NCBI RefSeq assembly: GCF_016808335.1
Contig: NC_053145.1
Coordinates: forward strand, 24,642,001 to 24,706,000
Source of the DNA: Panicum virgatum
Lineage: Eukaryota; Streptophyta; Magnoliopsida; Poales; Poaceae
Direction of reading: 5' to 3'
Length of the DNA: 64,000 nt
The first letter of the stretch is position 1, and each line of letters begins with the position of its first letter. The translations under genes and the position numbers were made by a program. Of this stretch, positions 44,863 to 54,355 are shown one piece after another. The notes under the pieces were generated by a model, which saw only the letters and a program-made list of their open reading frames with translations, had not been told where the DNA came from and did not search any database.

Positions 44863-46984
44863 TGTAACACCCTAGTTTAAATTCCAGCATTTATTAATAA
44901 ATTTAATTGGCTTTATTTAATTTTCTAAGGATTATTGTGTTAGTCTTGCATCTAATCTAATTTTTGTTCCTCAAGTAATTAAAATTTTGTCTAAGGTTAA
45001 ATTTTGTTGTTGCATCATGCTGGAGCATTTATTTTATTTGCTTGTGTGCATAGAGTTGTTGAATTCAAACTTTGTTTGAATTCAAATAGATTTGTTTTGC
45101 TAAGAAATAGATGTAGAAATAGAAAAGGAAAAGAGGAGAGAAAACTAGAGTAATAGGAAAAACCAAAGCCCAGTCCAACCCAAGAAACGGCTTGGCCCAA
45201 CCCGTTTCCTTTTTTTCCCCATGGCCCATCTCTTTCCCTATCCCGGCGGCCCAGTCACCCAGCACGGCCTGCTCGCCCGCACTCCGTTCGGCCTGCTCCG
45301 TGTCCCCCGGCCCAGCCTCCCGCCTCCTACTGCCTGGCGCGTGGATCCCGACCGTCCTTGGCCCACCTGGCAGCCGCAGTGAGCCGCCCTCCCGCACAGC
45401 GCGCTGGCTTGCGCTCCGCTCTCCTCTCGCTGCCAGCTGGGCCCACCCGTCAGCTCCACCTTCCTCGCCGCGCAACTGCCGCGCCGCGTCACCGCAATCC
45501 CCGCCAGGATCACGACGGGCGCGCCCCCCAAGATCCCCGGCGCCTTCTTAAACGCCCCAGCCTGCACCCCCAGGAACCCTATCTCCACCTCTGCGACCGC
45601 CCCTAAACCTAGCTGCCGCCGCACCGCCCCACTCCGCCGTGCCGCCGCTCTGCGCCGCCATGGCTACGCCGCTCCGCCACACAGGAGCCCCGGCCGAGCA
45701 GCGCACCGACTCTGCCTCGACGCCAGGGTCCTTCCCGAGCCCGCTGCCCTCCGCTCCGAGTCCTGCATCGGCTTCGCCACCAAGCCCCACGAGCGCCACC
45801 CGCGGCCCTCGCCGCTGTCGTCCCGCCGCTGCGACCTGGACCGCCCTGCGCCATCGGTAAGCCGCATCTCGCTCCCCTGGTCTTTTGCGTTAGAGAATAC
45901 TAGGCCGTAGCCCCGGAATCCCGCAGAACGCGAGCTCACCGGCGTTCCCCGCCACCCAGACCCACCTTCGTCATCGAGCATCCTGCCCCGAGCCCTAATC
46001 CACCGTTATATAGCCTCAGGTGTGTTACTCATGCGGCGTAGAACCCCCTAGACTCGAGCGCTGGCCAATTTGACCCCCGGAGCGTCGGGCTCGACGAACT
46101 CTGGCGAGCTTTGCTACGAGGCTGGTCTGTGTTGTCTTGTACCCCCTCGAGGTGGGCCCCATCGTTGCATTGACTGAATCCTTAGCGGTTACACCTTACC
46201 AACGTGTCCTTTGTAACGGCCTCGTAGTGAGTTTGCTAGTCATCTCACCTAAGGAAGTGTGATGAACAACTGGCGTAGCTCACGACTTGTGGGTAAAGAT
46301 GTGCAACCTCTGCAGAGTGTAAAACTGGTATACTAGCCATGCTCACGGTCATGAGCGGCCCGGATCCTCCTTTTGATTAGTGGGGTTATCTTCCTTTGAC
46401 GAGGCAGGTTTCCCCGGGTGGCTTGGTTTCGGTTTGGTTCTCAGTAGTTTCTTAATTAATTCTGATTAATTACTATGTAACTGGGTTAATGGTAATTCAT
46501 CAAACTCGTAGTAAATAGCTTTAATAAAATTTTGCCAACACTTAAAAGCTAATGCAGTCAGTCAGCCAACCTTAGAGCCTCATAGTTTGTGTTATACTTG
46601 TTGAGTACAAGTTGTGTACTCACTCTTGCCTCTTCTCTACTTTTTCCTCTTGGCTACGCTACTGCTGCTCAGGTCCTGCCGACATGAGGGAGTTCGTTCA
46701 GCGCTACCAGGACTACGAGGACTTCTAGGCGTTCGTCTCCCAGTCGACGTCCCTGTGGCGCCCTGCTCAGCTTCGGAGAGATCTTTTTCGTATTTGTACT
46801 TCGCTTCCGCTGTATCAGACATTTTGTCATTAATGTAATAAATAACATTCGTATTCGCTTTATTATATCTTTTTACGTGATATGTGCTGTGATATACTGT
46901 TCATTCTATTGTATATACGTGTGACTTGATCCTGGCACGTATATGATTGCTCGGTTTATGTCCATTTATAAACCGGGTGTTACA
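44863..46984 (+). mobile_element. Tekay element 3' LTR (internally deleted)
   Basis: 2122 bp with the same ends as the 5' LTR. The sequence jumps near 46036. About 80 bp (46037-46115) have no counterpart in the 5' LTR but resemble the LTRs at 49445 and 54356 (caatttgaccccc block). Colinearity with the 5' LTR returns at gctacgaggctggtctg. Confidence 0.92.
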
Positions 46985-47181
46985 GAGTGCGCAGCAGAAA
47001 TCGGCCCGGCCTGCTATACCCACGAGCCGGCTCCCTACCATGCCTCAGGTCCACCAGAGCCCAACCAACCGAGGCCTCGGGCCTAACTCAACCCAAAAGA
47101 CTAGTTTAATGGGTGAGAATTGCCCCACCTTATATGTTGGGCTCCCCACCATCAATTTTCGATGTGGGACTAAATCTAACA
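46985..47181 (-). mobile_element. TRIM 5' LTR, remainder after the Tekay insertion
   Basis: Matches 36081-36274 closely (gcgcagc..ggcc, ctcaacccaaaagactagt, gactaaatctaaca). Joined through the gagtg duplication to 36474-36485 it forms the complete TRIM LTR. gtgta follows at 47182-47186. Confidence 0.85.
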
Positions 47182-49184
47182 GTGTACGTATTCGATGCAA
47201 TGATGTCCTCGTCATCCTCCCCTCCTTGAATTGGAGTCGTCCTCGACTCCATCCCACCATCAAACTCCTGCAAAATGTTAGGGACAGCACAGTGCAATTT
47301 GCTAGACAAAGTAGTATGATCATGTGGAGGTCAAACATGTCTAGAAAACATAGTAAGCATAGTACGATATAGTGCACCATCAACATAATTTTCAGCATTC
47401 AGAGATGTTTTAGCAATTAAAGCACCTCCCTTTAACTTAATCTCTTTGGTTGTAGCAGCAGATGAGTCTAAAGCATTATCATTCTTAAAAATATCAGCAA
47501 ACTCTTTATCATGTTTGACAATTTCAGCAGATGTTAAAGGCAACAAAATAATTTTCTTGCCCTTATGCAGCAAAGCATATGTATTAGTTCTAGCATGGTG
47601 TAAAGCAACAGTATCATATTCCCATGGACGTCCTAATAAAAGCGAACATGCTTGCATAGGCACAACATCAAAATCAGCATAATCATGAATTGAACCAATG
47701 AAAAAATGTGTCCTTGCTGATCGAGTTACATTTGCCTTACCACTATTGTTGAACCATTCAAGGTGATAAGGTTTGGAATGAGAACGTGTGGTCAAGCCAA
47801 GCTTCTTGACTAAATCTAACCAAGTTATTGCAGCTTCCACTATCAATGATGGTACGAACACGACAATCTTTGACAATGAGAAACGTGTGGAACAAATTAT
47901 GGCGTTATAGCTTCTCCGGTTCATGCTCAAGTTGTGTACTCAATATATGATGCACAAGAATAGATTTGTAGCCTGCAGTAGCAGTCATAGAATCAATGGC
48001 CTCTCCTTCACTATCCTCGGAACCTGCAGCATGGTTAGCAGCAAGAGCCAAATCATCTTCAACATCATTAGCACTTACATACCCTCCATCCTCTATAGCA
48101 ATGAATGCACGATGACTCGGGAAATCCTTCATGACATGTCCCATGCCCTTGCAGCTAGGACGCAGCGGTGGCACACGATGTTGGTGGAGCGGCTCGACGA
48201 AGCACTAGTAGAAGGAACCTTCTTCTGTGGTTGGGGCTACACAGATGACACATTACTCACCTCGGAAGTAGGTGTCATAGAAGCAGCAGCAGGTAATGTC
48301 CCTGGTGGCTTAGCAACAGGTGCCTTCGGCTTGTCGATGTCGGAACGCTGTGAAAAAGATCTCCCAGTGATGGATCTGAAAGATTATTGTTGTTGGCGTC
48401 CCTGTACTTCTCGTTCAGCCTTAAGATCAAAATGATATAATTGGCTGAACCTGGTCCATTCTTTGTAATCAAGAATATACTGTATATCACATTGTAAACT
48501 ACCAAAAAAATCTAGCACAAATATCCTGATCATCCTCATGTATGTCACAACGTGCTAAACCAATAATGAGTTCCTGATAATATTCCTCTACTCCTATGTC
48601 ACCTTGTTTTAAGTTTGCAATTTCAAACGCAAATCACATTGATAATAAGGTGGTACAAAGTGAGATTTCATTCATTGTTTTAAAGCATTCCAAGTTTGAG
48701 GCACAGCAGCAGCATTACCAGGATTGCAAAGATCATTCCACCAAAACAGAGCAAAGCTAGTAAATTCACTAGTAGCAAGTCTAACTCTATGCTCAGCAGG
48801 AACTAAATGGGAATTAAACTTTTGTTCAACAGCAAGTTCCCAATCTAAATAAGCCTCAGGATCAGCAGAGCCAGCAAAAGGAATCATGGTAAATTTTGTT
48901 TTAGCAAAAGGATCATTATTACAATGATTTTGATTACCTCCCATACCTTGACGATTGCGCCGAAGACGGTCCGCAGCACGAGCATCATCATTAAGGTTGG
49001 CATCCTCATCTGCTTCATCGTCATCACTATAAGGTTGGTGTCGGTGTCGCCATGGAAGAGGATGTTGTTCAACATGTTCAACCCCGGTAACCAGGCTGTT
49101 GATAGTGCGCATCAATTCATCAAACTTCCCGTCGATGTAGGTGCGCTGGTTATCAATAAGTCTCTGAAATTCATTCTTGGACAC
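47182..49184 (-). pseudogene. gypsy gag-protease remnant
   Basis: Read leftward from the ATG at 49184 (MSKNEFQRLIDNQRTYIDGK). The capsid region includes KTKFTMIPFAGSADPEAYLD and EQKFNSHLVPAEHRVRLATS followed by SFALFWWNDL. A degraded zinc knuckle follows near 48130 (SCKGMGHVMKDFP; a Cys is lost). Then a retropepsin-like part: VKKLGLTTRSHSKPYHLEW, GSIHDYADFDVVPMQACSLL and GRPWEYDTV. The usual DSG/DTG stretch lies in a frame-shifted part near 47830-47900. Frameshifts separate gag, knuckle and protease. RT, RNase H and integrase are missing; after the protease comes a short acidic tail (GGEDDEDII, about 47210). The 5' LTR is at 49394. Confidence 0.75.
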
Positions 49185-49393
49185 ACACTCATTGAAGTCC
49201 GAAGGGGACTCTCCTCATGTCCCTGACATGGTTGGCAGAAAGCAAAAGACAACACCAAGGTATTATCACTATCAACTAAAAGCTACTGGGTGGTTTTTGA
49301 CAGTGGAGTGCAAAATCTCAAGCGGCTTACCACCGTCTTGCAAATGTTCTTACCAAAGCCAAATAGGACGGTACAATCTATTGTCAAGCTGGG

Positions 49394-49444
49394 TGTAACA
49401 GTTGCAAGATGAACATGTGCTAATTAGAAGTTTATGTGTAGCTT
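49394..49444 (-). mobile_element. gypsy 5' LTR, left remnant (split by the tandem array)
   Basis: Begins tgtaacagttgcaag on the plus strand, as at 2315. After 51 bp it is interrupted at agctt by the array 49445-63547. It resumes at 63553. Confidence 0.65.
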
Positions 49445-52285
49445 TGTAACACCCAAATTTAATTTTCCTATTTAATAATAAATTTAATTGGCTTTAATTA
49501 AATTTCTAAGGTTTATTGTGTTTAGACTTACATTTAATCTAATTTTGATCCTCAAGTAATTAAAATTTATTTTAGGGCTAACTTGTTTGTGCATTCATGC
49601 TGGAGCATTGTTTTATTTGTTTGAGTGTCGTTTGAATTCAAATTCAAATTTGGATTCAAATAGGTTTAGTTTGGTTGAAATAGGAAATAGAGAGGAGGAA
49701 AAGAAATAGAAAACCCAACCCAGCCCAAGAGTCAATTTCCCAGCCCAACCCGCGCTTCAGCCCAACCCACACTCCCTCTTCCCGCGGCCCGCTCCTCTCC
49801 CCTCCCTTTTCCTCAGCCCGATCCGCAGACGGCCCGTTGGTGCTCAGCCCAGCGTGCGCCCTCCTCCCTTCCCTTTTGGCTGGCCCAGCCTTTTCCCCTT
49901 CTCTCCCTTCCCCGCACGACCCAGCTTCCCTCCTCCCGCGCTCAGCCCGCGAGGCGCCAGGCCCAGCTCAGCAGCCCATCCCTCCGCACGCGCGTCGCCC
50001 ACTCACGCGCGAGCGCCGGCCCATCCCGCAACCAACCCTGTCCGCGCTCGCCCTCTCCCCATCACGCCTAGCCCACCTGCTAGTGCCGCGGCTCGCTCGC
50101 TGACCCGCAGGCCCCACGCGTCAGCGGCCTCCCCCTCCCCTTCCTTTCCCCCTCCGCACAACGGCCGCACCCGAGATGACCGGCGAGATCGCTGGGATCC
50201 CCTTCCCACTGCTCCATGCCGCAATCCTCGCCCTGCTCCCCTTAAACCGGCCTGTGACGCCCCTACGCACCTACCCCTCCACGCCCTTGCCGCCTCAAAC
50301 CCTAGCCGCCGCCTCCGCCTTGCTCCGCCGCGCAGGCTCCTCTGCGCCGCCGTGGTCCGGCCGTTCCGCAACACCTCCGCCACCGCACGCCATCGCCGCA
50401 GCTCCGCCTCGAGACTAGGACCCTCTCCGAGCCCTTCTCCTCCACCCTCAGCCCCGCTGCGCACGGGATTTTTCATGGAGGAGCGCCGTCGACACTCCCC
50501 TGCGCCGCCGCGATTCCACCTCGACGACCACCCTGCGCTGCCACTCGTCGACGTCTGCGGGTGGCCACAGCTACTAGCGGGGGTGAGAAACATGCCGTGC
50601 CCATTTCCCCTACGTTTCCCCCTCTGTTCCGTGTAGGTCTCCCCGTCGTAGTTTAACCGCGCCGCCGTGCCATGAACGAGCCCCGCTCCGCTCGCTGCTG
50701 TGCCATAGTGTATCCCAGGTAGCTTGGCCGTGTTGCGTAGGTCACCCCAGAGCCTAGCTCCGGTCAATTTGACCCCAGGTGCACCAGTTCGGCACACTCC
50801 GGTGACCCTACCGCCGCAAGCGCCGCCTTGCCGCCCGAAACCCCTGCACTGGTCACTGCTGGCCCGCGCAACCACTTCCAGTAGGTCATGCGTGCCGTGG
50901 GCATGCTCCAGAGCCAAACCGCGGCCCGAACCGGCCACGGGAACGCCGAGAGGGCTTTCTCCGGTGGAGCACCGCTGCGGAGCAGAGCTCCGGTGAGCCA
51001 CACCGCCACCCCGCGCGCCCAAACCCCCCTGACCGCCCGATCCCGGATGGACACCCCAGATTAGATCGGCGTACCCCTTCGTCCTGAACCCTCAGATCTC
51101 GATCCAACGGATGAAATCAACCCGTACCCCTTCACCCTTGCCATTTTGTTAAAGAGACCCTGCGTTTCCTGTTATTTAACCCGCAGTCCCGGTCTATTCA
51201 AAAATATTTACGGTTAAGCCCTGATTTTAACTCTTAGGCCCCTGACCTTTTTAAATATCGAACCCGTAGTCCAGACCCTCTCTATTTGCTAGTTAGACCC
51301 TGTGTCTATCCTTTATTTATGTTTAGGCCCTCAGTTTTTGCAGAAAAACCCCAGAAACTTAGTTTTTCTTGCAGAAAAGCCCCTAGACCTTTTTTTTGCT
51401 CTAGTTTTTGCGTTCTAGCTCCATTTTAGGCGTTCTTTATGTCTACGCGATCGTTGCAGCGCGGAGCCTGATTCCTTAGCAGTTACACCTTACCAACGTG
51501 TCCTTTGTAACGGCCTCGTAGTGAGTTTGCTAGTCATCTCACCTAGGGAAGTGTGATGAACAACTAGCGTAGCTCACGACTTGTGGGTAAAGATGTGCAA
51601 CCTCTGCAGAGTGTAAAACTGGTATAATAGCCGTGCTCACGGTCATGAGTGGCCTAGATCCTCCTTTTGATTAGTGGAGTTATCTCCTTCCGACGAGGGG
51701 GTGCCTCTCGGGGTTTTGGTATGGTTGTGGTTTGGTTATCAGTAGTATCATGATAAATTCTGATTAATTACTATGTAATTGGGTTTATGGTAATTCATCC
51801 ACCTGTAGTAAATAGCTTTAATAAAATTTTGCCAAGACTTAAAAGCTAATGCAGTAGTCAGCCAACCTTAGAGCCTCATAGTTTGTGTTATACTTGTTGA
51901 GTACAAGTTGTGTACTCACCCTTGCCTCCTCCACTCTTTTTCCTCTTGTCCTTTTTGGGGAAACTCTACTGCTACTCAGTTCCTGCCGATGCGAGAAAGT
52001 TCACCCGGAGCTACCAGGAGTACGAGGACTTCTAGGCGTTCGTCTCTCAGTCGATGTCCCTGTGGCGCCCAGCTTCCGAGTATTCGTATATGTATTACGC
52101 TTCCTCATACTCTGCATCAGACATTTTGTCATTAATATAATAAATAACATTCGTACTCGCTTTATTATATCTTCTACGTGATATGTGCTGTGATATATTG
52201 TTCATTCTATTGTATATACGTGTGACTTGATCCTGGCTCGTATATGATTGCTCGGTTTATGTCCTTTTATAAACCGGGTGTTACA
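49445..52285 (+). mobile_element. array LTR A (left), 721-bp deletion
   Basis: TGTAACACCC...GGGTGTTACA, 2841 bp. Compared with LTR B it lacks the equivalent of about 56373-57093. The junction is gcgcg|gagcctg, where cg is shared by both edges. It carries its own substitutions left of 51481. Confidence 0.92.
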
Positions 52286-53101
52286 GAGTGGTATCAAAGC
52301 TATATCGACTGTAGGACGAAAGCCTAGATAGAACTGGTTGAGTTTTAGATCTTCTTCTCTCTAATCCTTGTCTGCTGAAACTATTCTGCTATTATATTCC
52401 TTGAAATTCCAAGATTTTTACTCGTCTTGCCTTGAATCTTCTCTATAGAATTAGTTTCCGTAGATCTCTGGTCTGAAGAAAGTCGTTTGACCATCATAGG
52501 TGTAAGCTAAATGACCCTTTATAATAATACGATAGCACGTTCTGCGACACATTGTGCTAGTCGAGTCGTTTGTTAAACTCAGCTAAGTTGTGAAATTTGT
52601 ATGCTTGTTATTATGCTACATGCTTGATTTGGTTTTTTAATGATTGCATAGTTTAGTAGTTAAATTTGTTTAAAGAAATTCAGTTTTAAGTTAAAGTTAA
52701 TTAATTAATAAAATGAGTTAGATCGTTGGGGGTAAAACCATCCACTCTATCCTCTCTACCTTATCATGCCTTAGGTTTCTCCTATCTTGCTTGTTGAGAA
52801 GAAGGATAGCGCGAAGAGAAGGTGATATCCAGAGATTCACCGACGAGGACGTCGGTTTCTGTAAGGGGGTAGGGATGTGACACCCCGGCCTACAGATAGT
52901 ACTGGAGAATTTGGAAGTCTCTCAGACAAGGCAGAAGAGTTATGCTATAGTTTTCTTTTTCGGATTTAAGTGATACCTATCTGGAGTTAGCAGCAGTGAT
53001 GCATGGACAGTGTTGTCTAAATAAGATAGAACTTTGAATAGTGAGATTTTTCTCTCTTCCTTGACCTTACCAATCTGTGTTTCCTCTTTATCCTAGCTCA
53101 G
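52286..53101 (+). mobile_element. internal leader of array unit 1, mosaic of element fragments (unit 2 copy at 57916-58731)
   Basis: The first 470 bp resemble the leader of the 36486 element. From about 52755 the sequence is a patchwork: an RT-like gttgagaagaaggatagcgc, then a polypurine tract with a new LTR start (gggggtagggatgtgacacc). Next come an integrase-like gacaaggcagaagagttatg and an RNase-H-like ctggagttagcagcagtgat. No frame joins them. A pyrimidine-rich stretch ending ttatcctag precedes the ATG at 53102. Confidence 0.75.
52289..52300 (+). other. primer binding site of array unit 1 (unit 2 copy at 57919-57930)
   Basis: tggtatcaaagc, tRNA-Met type, identical in both units and to the PBS of the 36486 element. 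Confidence 0.85.
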
Positions 53102-54298
53102 ATGGCAGCGGAACAAAAAGACCTTGGAGACCGTGCAATGGGTGATAGTGTTCATGCAACAGTTTCCGTGAAGCAGCCGACAACGGTACAAGATCAGTCT
53201 TCGCAAACAACATACCATCCGGAGAATGGTGAGAAGGCTTGCCCGTGTTGCCACTTCTATGGCGTTCCTTGTCGTCAAGTTCGTGCGACTGAAGATGAAG
53301 CCACAACTAGGAGGAACCAGAGGTTGTTCTCCAGTACAAAGAGAAAGATGTCTCATCAAGAGCAGCTGGCAGAGGATTCCCTTTTCCTTGACGGTCCATC
53401 TGTCGATGAGCTACAGACCATCCAGAAGAGAAAGTATCCTGAATGCTCTATAGATACACAGGTCAGGAACCAAGCACTCTATGATTATGTGGATGGGTTG
53501 ACTATCACTATGAATGTGATTCAGCCATGCGGTCGCAAGGAGTCCAAAAAGCAAGCAGAAGAAATAATGCAAGATGTGATGATAAGGTCACAGGGAGGTC
53601 AACCAAGTAGCGCCATTAACCTCCACCGCAAGTGCTACAAATGTGGACAAAAAGGTCATTATGCCAAAGGTTGTCCACAGAAGCGCCTTTCACCGACTCC
53701 ACGGCAGGCAGGACAGCAGGGGCGCCCAGCCCAACCCAGAGCGCCACGACAGGGGAAGGTGAACCATGTGACGGCCGAGTCAGCGGCCGAGTCTCCGAAC
53801 GTGGTTATTGGTACGTCCATGGTCAACTCATATCCAGCTACGGTGCTTTTTGATACTGGTGCTACGCATTCCTTTATTTCACAGTCTTTTGTCGAGCACC
53901 ATGGTATTCGTACTAGCACATTAAAGAGGTGCATGTTAGTATCTTCACCTGGAGGACAATTGAGGTCTCATATCTTCTGCCCCAGAGTCAGTGTTTCCAT
54001 AGGGAGGGTAAAGTTCAGTGCAAATCTGATGGTGATAGACACCAAGGGTATTGATGTGATTCTGGGAATGGATACTCTTGCCAAGTGGGGAGTTAGAATT
54101 GATTGTGCTCAGCGGTCAGTTCACTTGTCGGCATCTGATGGCCAAGAGGTGACAGTCAGTGCTACAGAGCCATCTGGTTTTCTTCATCAGATGGAGGCTA
54201 GACCCACGGATGGTACTCACGTGGTGGCTGGATTCCCAGATGTCTTTTCGGAGGACTTGCCAGAAGAAGGAAGAGGAGTTGATGAAGACCTATCCTGA
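53102..54298 (+). CDS. chimeric Gag zinc-knuckle/protease protein, array unit 1 (398 aa)
   Basis: An uninterrupted frame from ATG 53102. Residues 1 to about 175 (MAAEQKDLGDRAMGDSVHAT onward, with CPCCHFYGVPC and a Lys/Glu-rich part) match nothing I recognise and are unlike the capsid of the 36486 element. From about residue 177 the frame is Tekay-like: knuckle CYKCGQKGHYAKGC, Pro/Gln linker, protease [37 protein letters not shown]. It ends at FPDVFSEDLP plus a few shifted residues. RT, RNase H, integrase and most of the chromodomain are deleted; YPDLFSSQ-coding sequence survives just after, in another frame. It may be made and act in particle formation, but cannot reverse-transcribe alone. 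Confidence 0.75.
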   Translation: MAAEQKDLGDRAMGDSVHATVSVKQPTTVQDQSSQTTYHPENGEKACPCCHFYGVPCRQVRATEDEATTRRNQRLFSSTKRKMSHQEQLAEDSLFLDGPSVDELQTIQKRKYPECSIDTQVRNQALYDYVDGLTITMNVIQPCGRKESKKQAEEIMQDVMIRSQGGQPSSAINLHRKCYKCGQKGHYAKGCPQKRLSPTPRQAGQQGRPAQPRAPRQGKVNHVTAESAAESPNVVIGTSMVNSYPATVLFDTGATHSFISQSFVEHHGIRTSTLKRCMLVSSPGGQLRSHIFCPRVSVSIGRVKFSANLMVIDTKGIDVILGMDTLAKWGVRIDCAQRSVHLSASDGQEVTVSATEPSGFLHQMEARPTDGTHVVAGFPDVFSEDLPEEGRGVDEDLS

Positions 54299-54355
54299 TC
54301 TCTTTTCTAGCCAGCCCAAAATCTTGGGACGAGATTCCTATAAGGAGGTAGGATT

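Larger units (their letters stand above)
36486..46984 (+). mobile_element. complete Tekay-type chromovirus (Ty3/gypsy), TSD GAGTG
   Basis: A 10,499-bp element flanked by gagtg at 36481-36485 and 46985-46989. It has LTRs of 3191 and 2122 bp, a tRNA-Met PBS, a gag-pol region with zinc knuckle, protease, RT, RNase H, integrase and chromodomain, and a polypurine tract. The C-terminal chromodomain puts it among the chromoviruses; its LTR ends (TGTAACACCC...GGGTGTTACA) and PBS agree with Tekay. Three in-frame stops make it probably inactive. Confidence 0.95.

Noticed and set aside
50003..51022. 339-codon minus-strand frame
   Set aside because: It is the antisense of LTR A; the same region in LTRs B and C gives only shorter frames, so the frame is not conserved.
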